DNA of 64,000 bases from Fasciolopsis buskii (lineage: Eukaryota; Platyhelminthes; Trematoda; Plagiorchiida; Fasciolidae). The position numbers and the translations under genes are program-made. The notes under the pieces are model-generated. The model ran no database searches and was not told the DNA's origin. It saw only the letters and a program-made list of their open reading frames with translations. Below, in pieces: positions 61,401 to 64,000 of this stretch (positions are counted from its first letter, which is position 1; each line of letters opens with the position of its first letter). The DNA is taken from assembly GCA_008360955.1 (NCBI GenBank), contig LUCM01003976.1, positions 1-64,000 of the forward strand. Direction: 5' to 3'.

Positions 61401-63211
61401 GTTTTACTGGACCTTAGTAGTTTTTTTCAGTTTTCAAGTATAGTCAGCTGTGTGTGAAAATCATTTGTTCGCGGCTTCCTCCGGTGACCGCCTAGTTGCG
61501 CTTGACCGCAGTGCAAAATCGATTTAGGTCTATTGCACCTAACTCGCGCAAGGACATATCATGTGTGAAATTTCGTACCTTGTAGAATCCACTCGTTCAA
61601 AGTATAAACCAATTTCCTCTCGTACTGATGTTTATCACTATTGCATCATCCAATATTCGGCGCACATTCTGGTTAGGAGGGAAGAAGCTACGGGAGAACT
61701 GCGAATATTCCGCTCAATTTCCACAATTTAACTACTTGCACGTTGACGGTGTTAGTTTTTTGTGATGTACATTAATTCGTTTTTCTTTCTTTTAGTGTTG
61801 ACTAAAATGTTAGTTTCTTAATTTGCAGAGGTATGTCATAGAAAACAATACATTAAATAATTTTCAAACCGTGCGACGCACTCCCTCTCGTAACGTATTT
61901 CAGATGGAATAAACGGCAGAAACAGTTTAAACATTTTCTCGACAGAACGTGTTAGAGGTTTAAAGCAATTCGGATAATGAGAACATCGAAGAACGTCGTG
62001 GACACAATGCTGTTGCGTCTCTTCATATGATACCTTTACCAAGCACAATTGTTCTTTTATCAAACTTTCATAAAACTATTCGTAATTGTAAATTTATAGC
62101 CTACTATATTACAGCTATAACCATTTCGACAAAGTATGGAAATCTCCACCTTCACATCCAATCTAGGAATGTCCATGCCTCTCAAACAGGTAAACGGTCA
62201 CCTGGCTAAACCAGAAGTTCCGTTCCTATCTTGGTCTTGGATCGTTGGAGCGCTTACTCATATTCTCTTACCTATTCTACTGTAGGCTAGATCGCTTAAC
62301 TATACGCAGTCATTGCGAAGCCATCATCGGGATCTAAAGCCACAGGAAAACTTGTGGCGCGCTATCAGTTGAATGTGAACGGACCCGTCAATTTTACTTA
62401 TCAATCGTTTGCTTTACGAAGTCGCTTGAATAGGGTGTTTTATTTATTTTGCCGTTAGTTCGGCAGCCTCGAAGTTGGACTGTTGCCCGCGTTCAAGAGT
62501 GGAAGAGTTGCGTGTCCACATCCAATGCATTTCCGTCTAACCGACCATATCTTGTCCAATCTGCATCTCTAGCTCATCCAGTCCATCTCACCCGGCCCTG
62601 TGTCACAGAATGTGGTGATCGCGATGGCCGGTATGACGAAAGTATTTGTCGGTGAATTGGTTGAAGAAGGTCAGTTCACGTTCGTCGTAGTTTGGGTACT
62701 TTGCAATATGCTGCTTGCCCACTATCTTACTTTTAGAAACCGCATTCAATGTGTCGCTTTACTTTCTTTGTTGATTTATAGTTTTTTGTTTGACTTCACA
62801 GAAGCAAGATCGAATAAAAGTGACAAACTAAATGATGAAATTTCAAGTGCAATACTTTTCACTGTTGGGGAAATTCGTTTTCTTACGGTTTCCCTGGTCC
62901 CTTGAATACCAGGATTGGTGTGTGAATTCATGAGACTTCGCCGGTAGCTGAAATAATAGTACCACTGTGCTTTAAAAACAAAGATCGCTAGGCTGCTTAC
63001 TGTGGATCAAGTACACTCGGATTTTTTCAATCACACTACACAATTGACTTTAATGGGCTGCTTACTTTGCTTTTGCCTTCCAGCTCTGGACTATAAAGAA
63101 CGACTTGGAGAAACAGGTCCACTGCAGCCCAAACACATCCGAGAGGCCTACCGGGTCCTCAGTGAAACTCAAGAGTCTAGTATGACAGCGATGGAGAACC
63201 CATTACGCTAA
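52831..63211 (+). CDS. TAF11: TFIID subunit 11, TAF11 (whole gene, 4 coding exons)
   Basis: Joining 52831-52956, 60532-60906, 62573-62669 and 63084-63211 gives 726 nt, 241 residues plus stop; human TAF11 is 211. Order: Ser/Glu-rich N-terminus, strongly acidic stretch (about residues 70-104), then the TAFII28 histone fold (about 137-231). Hallmark strings are DEEQLNRFETFRRATF (residues about 145-160), VSQNVVIAMAGMTKVFVGE and LQPKHIREAYRVL, all close matches to animal TAF11. In TFIID, TAF11 pairs with TAF13 through this fold in the nucleus. Junction phases are 0, 0 and 1, and all introns are GT-AG. Intron 1 (7.6 kb) is filled with RTE and Penelope relics; introns 2 and 3 are 1.67 kb and 0.41 kb. 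Confidence 0.92.
53580..54400 (-). mobile_element. RTE-like LINE relic in TAF11 intron 1
   Basis: The - strand at about 54345-54290 reads SNGVRLGRPISSFLLKL then VTKDVLQNASLDLV, a decayed 'SGVRQGCPLSPFLFNF..D..L..AL' RTE block. Lower down (about 53830-53740) the sequence resembles the 19.7-kb relic (shared TTCGCG.AAGCTGCTT...). No intact catalytic site. Confidence 0.5.
55443..55479 (+). repeat. (GT)n microsatellite
   Basis: About 37 nt of GT repeat inside Penelope element C, where it replaces the coding end after VYCKPT. It gives a spurious His-Thr repeat in the antisense frame. Confidence 0.9.
56270..56690. mobile_element. Unidentified about 410-bp insertion inside Penelope element C
   Basis: This block has no Penelope similarity and separates the N-terminal domain from the RT. 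It is rich in CACA/ACAC pieces and has the near-palindrome GGTGGCCCACC. No clear terminal repeats or coding capacity seen. Inferred to be a later insertion. Confidence 0.4.
57900..58340 (+). mobile_element. RTE LINE 3'-end fragment, decayed
   Basis: The + strand reads AVIALWLRNLAVESRRCTK (for 'AVRAVLLYGSETWPLRAED'), RQDFVSNSETRRNGI ('nRVSNsEVRrrVLG'), FAQAHRTAT ('VLRMP..RLP') and, at about 58255-58300, GPRDLHKQRLET after a frame change. This is the same terminal domain as at 26.9-27.2 kb. 5'-truncated and dead. Confidence 0.65.
58341..60531. other. TAF11 intron 1, 3' part, unassigned
   Basis: A + frame at 58814-59227 (137 codons, Cys-rich) shows no family signature and is inside the intron, so it is not called. 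No other element recognised. Introns 2 (60907-62572) and 3 (62670-63083) also show nothing. Confidence 0.4.
60532..60906 (+). CDS. TAF11: TAF11 exon 2
   Basis: The acceptor TTCTTTCCAAAAG ends at 60531. 125 codons in phase 0 carry the acidic region (DDDDADDDEEEED) and the first helices of the histone fold up to KASVRR. The donor CGA|GTGAGT is at 60907. Confidence 0.9.
62573..62669 (+). CDS. TAF11: TAF11 exon 3 (histone-fold core)
   Basis: The acceptor CATCTCTAG ends at 62572 after a pyrimidine tract. The exon encodes LIQSISPGPVSQNVVIAMAG then MTKVFVGELVEE, the most conserved part of TAF11. The donor G|GTCAGT is at 62670, leaving phase 1. Confidence 0.92.
63084..63211 (+). CDS. TAF11: TAF11 exon 4 (last exon)
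   Basis: The acceptor GCCTTCCAG ends at 63083. The split codon G+CT gives Ala200, then LDYKERLGETGPLQPKHIRE, matching the last helix of the TAF11 fold. A short C-tail follows and TAA is at 63209-63211. Confidence 0.9.
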
Positions 63212-63902
63212 TCCGCCTAGGACGAATAGTATAATTGTTACTAACATCCCCAGTCTGTCCCCAATCTGCACAATTGAACTGCGTTCGTTTGGAAATTGTT
63301 TGGCTCCAGGATATAACCCGTAGTTTTTGTACATATACGATGTATATGTATATATGGAAAAAATGCTTGCATCTCAACCTGTGTCTTCTGTCCATTCTAT
63401 TCGGATGCACTAAGAAAACTCACTGTTTCCAATTTAGATTTTTCTGGAATTGAGCACACGCACTAGTTTTTGTAACGATTGCGACCATGAACCAGATGCG
63501 CCTAGTGTGCTGTTGGTTTTTCATTATTGACTCACCTCTGGAATGTTATGTTTATGCATGTGTCTGAGTAAGTGTGTTCACTTATGAGATTTAGAGTAGT
63601 TCCTGCGGACTGCCTTGATGATGAAATGTTTTCTGATTTATTCCCCACTCGGGCATACTTTCAAAATCTCATTTACGATGTTTAACAGGTTATCTACAGC
63701 TTGAGTGGTTATGTACTAAGTGACACAACGTATTTCAGTATTGCTTCACCAGTACGTTTAATTTTGGAGGTTCGTACGTGATTAGTCGTGTGGCATGCAT
63801 GCAGCCTCTCGGGGCGACTGGCTTTAACCGGTCCGCATCACAGTGGCGACCACTTTTTCTCCGGTCGTCTGCTCCCATCTCGTTTTGACTTTTGGTCTTT
63901 AG
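63212..63902. other. TAF11 3' flank
   Basis: No AATAAA found. A short TATA-rich piece (about 63337-63357) and no ORF of note before the candidate exon at 63903. Confidence 0.35.
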
Positions 63903-64000
63903 CGGCTAGTCATTGATAACACAGATAGACACCTCCGACGTATCATCGAAGGATTTCAATCCACCATTCTTGATGATTATATGGCTCTAATGCATGTCTG
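63903..64000 (+). CDS. Candidate 5'-partial coding exon running off the window
   Basis: After a pyrimidine-rich acceptor (TTTTGGTCTTTAG, ending 63902) the + strand is open to the window edge and reads RLVIDNTDRHLRRIIEGFQ then STILDDYMALMHV. It looks like an ordinary globular/helical protein, with hydrophobic-charged periodicity and no repeat signature. A stop (TAG 63900-63902) closes the frame just upstream, so the exon must begin near 63903. I do not recognise the family. Confidence 0.35.

Overview
This window is eukaryotic nuclear DNA, most likely from a digenean trematode (fluke). The evidence is two spliced genes with GT-AG introns up to about 8 kb, a dense load of flatworm-type retrotransposons (RTE, CR1/Jockey-like LINEs, Ty3/Gypsy, Penelope-like), and tandem repeats that combine a tRNA-like promoter with a hammerhead ribozyme, a design known from schistosome S-alpha satellites. 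Base composition looks higher in GC than Schistosoma (judged by eye, not computed), so a liver, lung or intestinal fluke is as likely as a blood fluke. The species is not determined.

Two host genes can be reconstructed exon by exon, both on the + strand. The first is an RNF103-like, multi-membrane-span RING-H2 E3 ubiquitin ligase: exons 16217-16589, 25000-25390 and 33108-35520, 1058 codons plus stop, with phase-compatible junctions. The second is TAF11, a TFIID histone-fold subunit: exons 52831-52956, 60532-60906, 62573-62669 and 63084-63211, 241 codons plus stop. A possible first exon of a third gene runs off the right edge (63903-64000). The two complete genes share no obvious pathway.

Layout: 1-16.2 kb is intergenic with decayed LINEs at 0.6-1.6 kb (-), 6.3-9.0 kb (-) and 13.2-14.8 kb (+). 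RNF103 intron 1 holds a 333-bp foldback element with 75-bp perfect inverted repeats and two RTE fragments. Intron 2 holds a Ty3/Gypsy relic (-) with an RTE piece nested in its reverse transcriptase, a second RTE copy, and an exact 972-bp duplication across a single N. From 36.5 to 52 kb lies a complex repeat domain: a roughly 5.9-kb block appears twice in tandem. Each block has an AT microsatellite, about 1.4-1.5 kb of non-coding sequence, a head-to-head junction, an array of units of about 410 bp (tRNA-like A/B boxes plus hammerhead), and a Penelope-like reverse transcriptase on the same strand. TAF11 intron 1 contains an RTE relic and a separate Penelope-like element (-) with RT and GIY-YIG remnants.

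Most interesting signal: the repeats at 38.2-41.8 kb and 43.9-47.4 kb encode a near-canonical type I hammerhead ribozyme just downstream of a pol III-type internal promoter, and the array directly abuts a Penelope-like coding region. It can be read as tandem hammerhead-bearing terminal repeats of the Penelope-like element, or as a SINE-like retrozyme satellite.

Quality caution: parts of 36.6-51.9 kb look like unpolished long-read gap fill (25-N runs at 36600-36624 and 49177-49201, many single-base indels between copies, and a scrambled stretch at about 44.15-47.08 kb). Copy numbers and the large tandem duplications there may be assembly artefacts.
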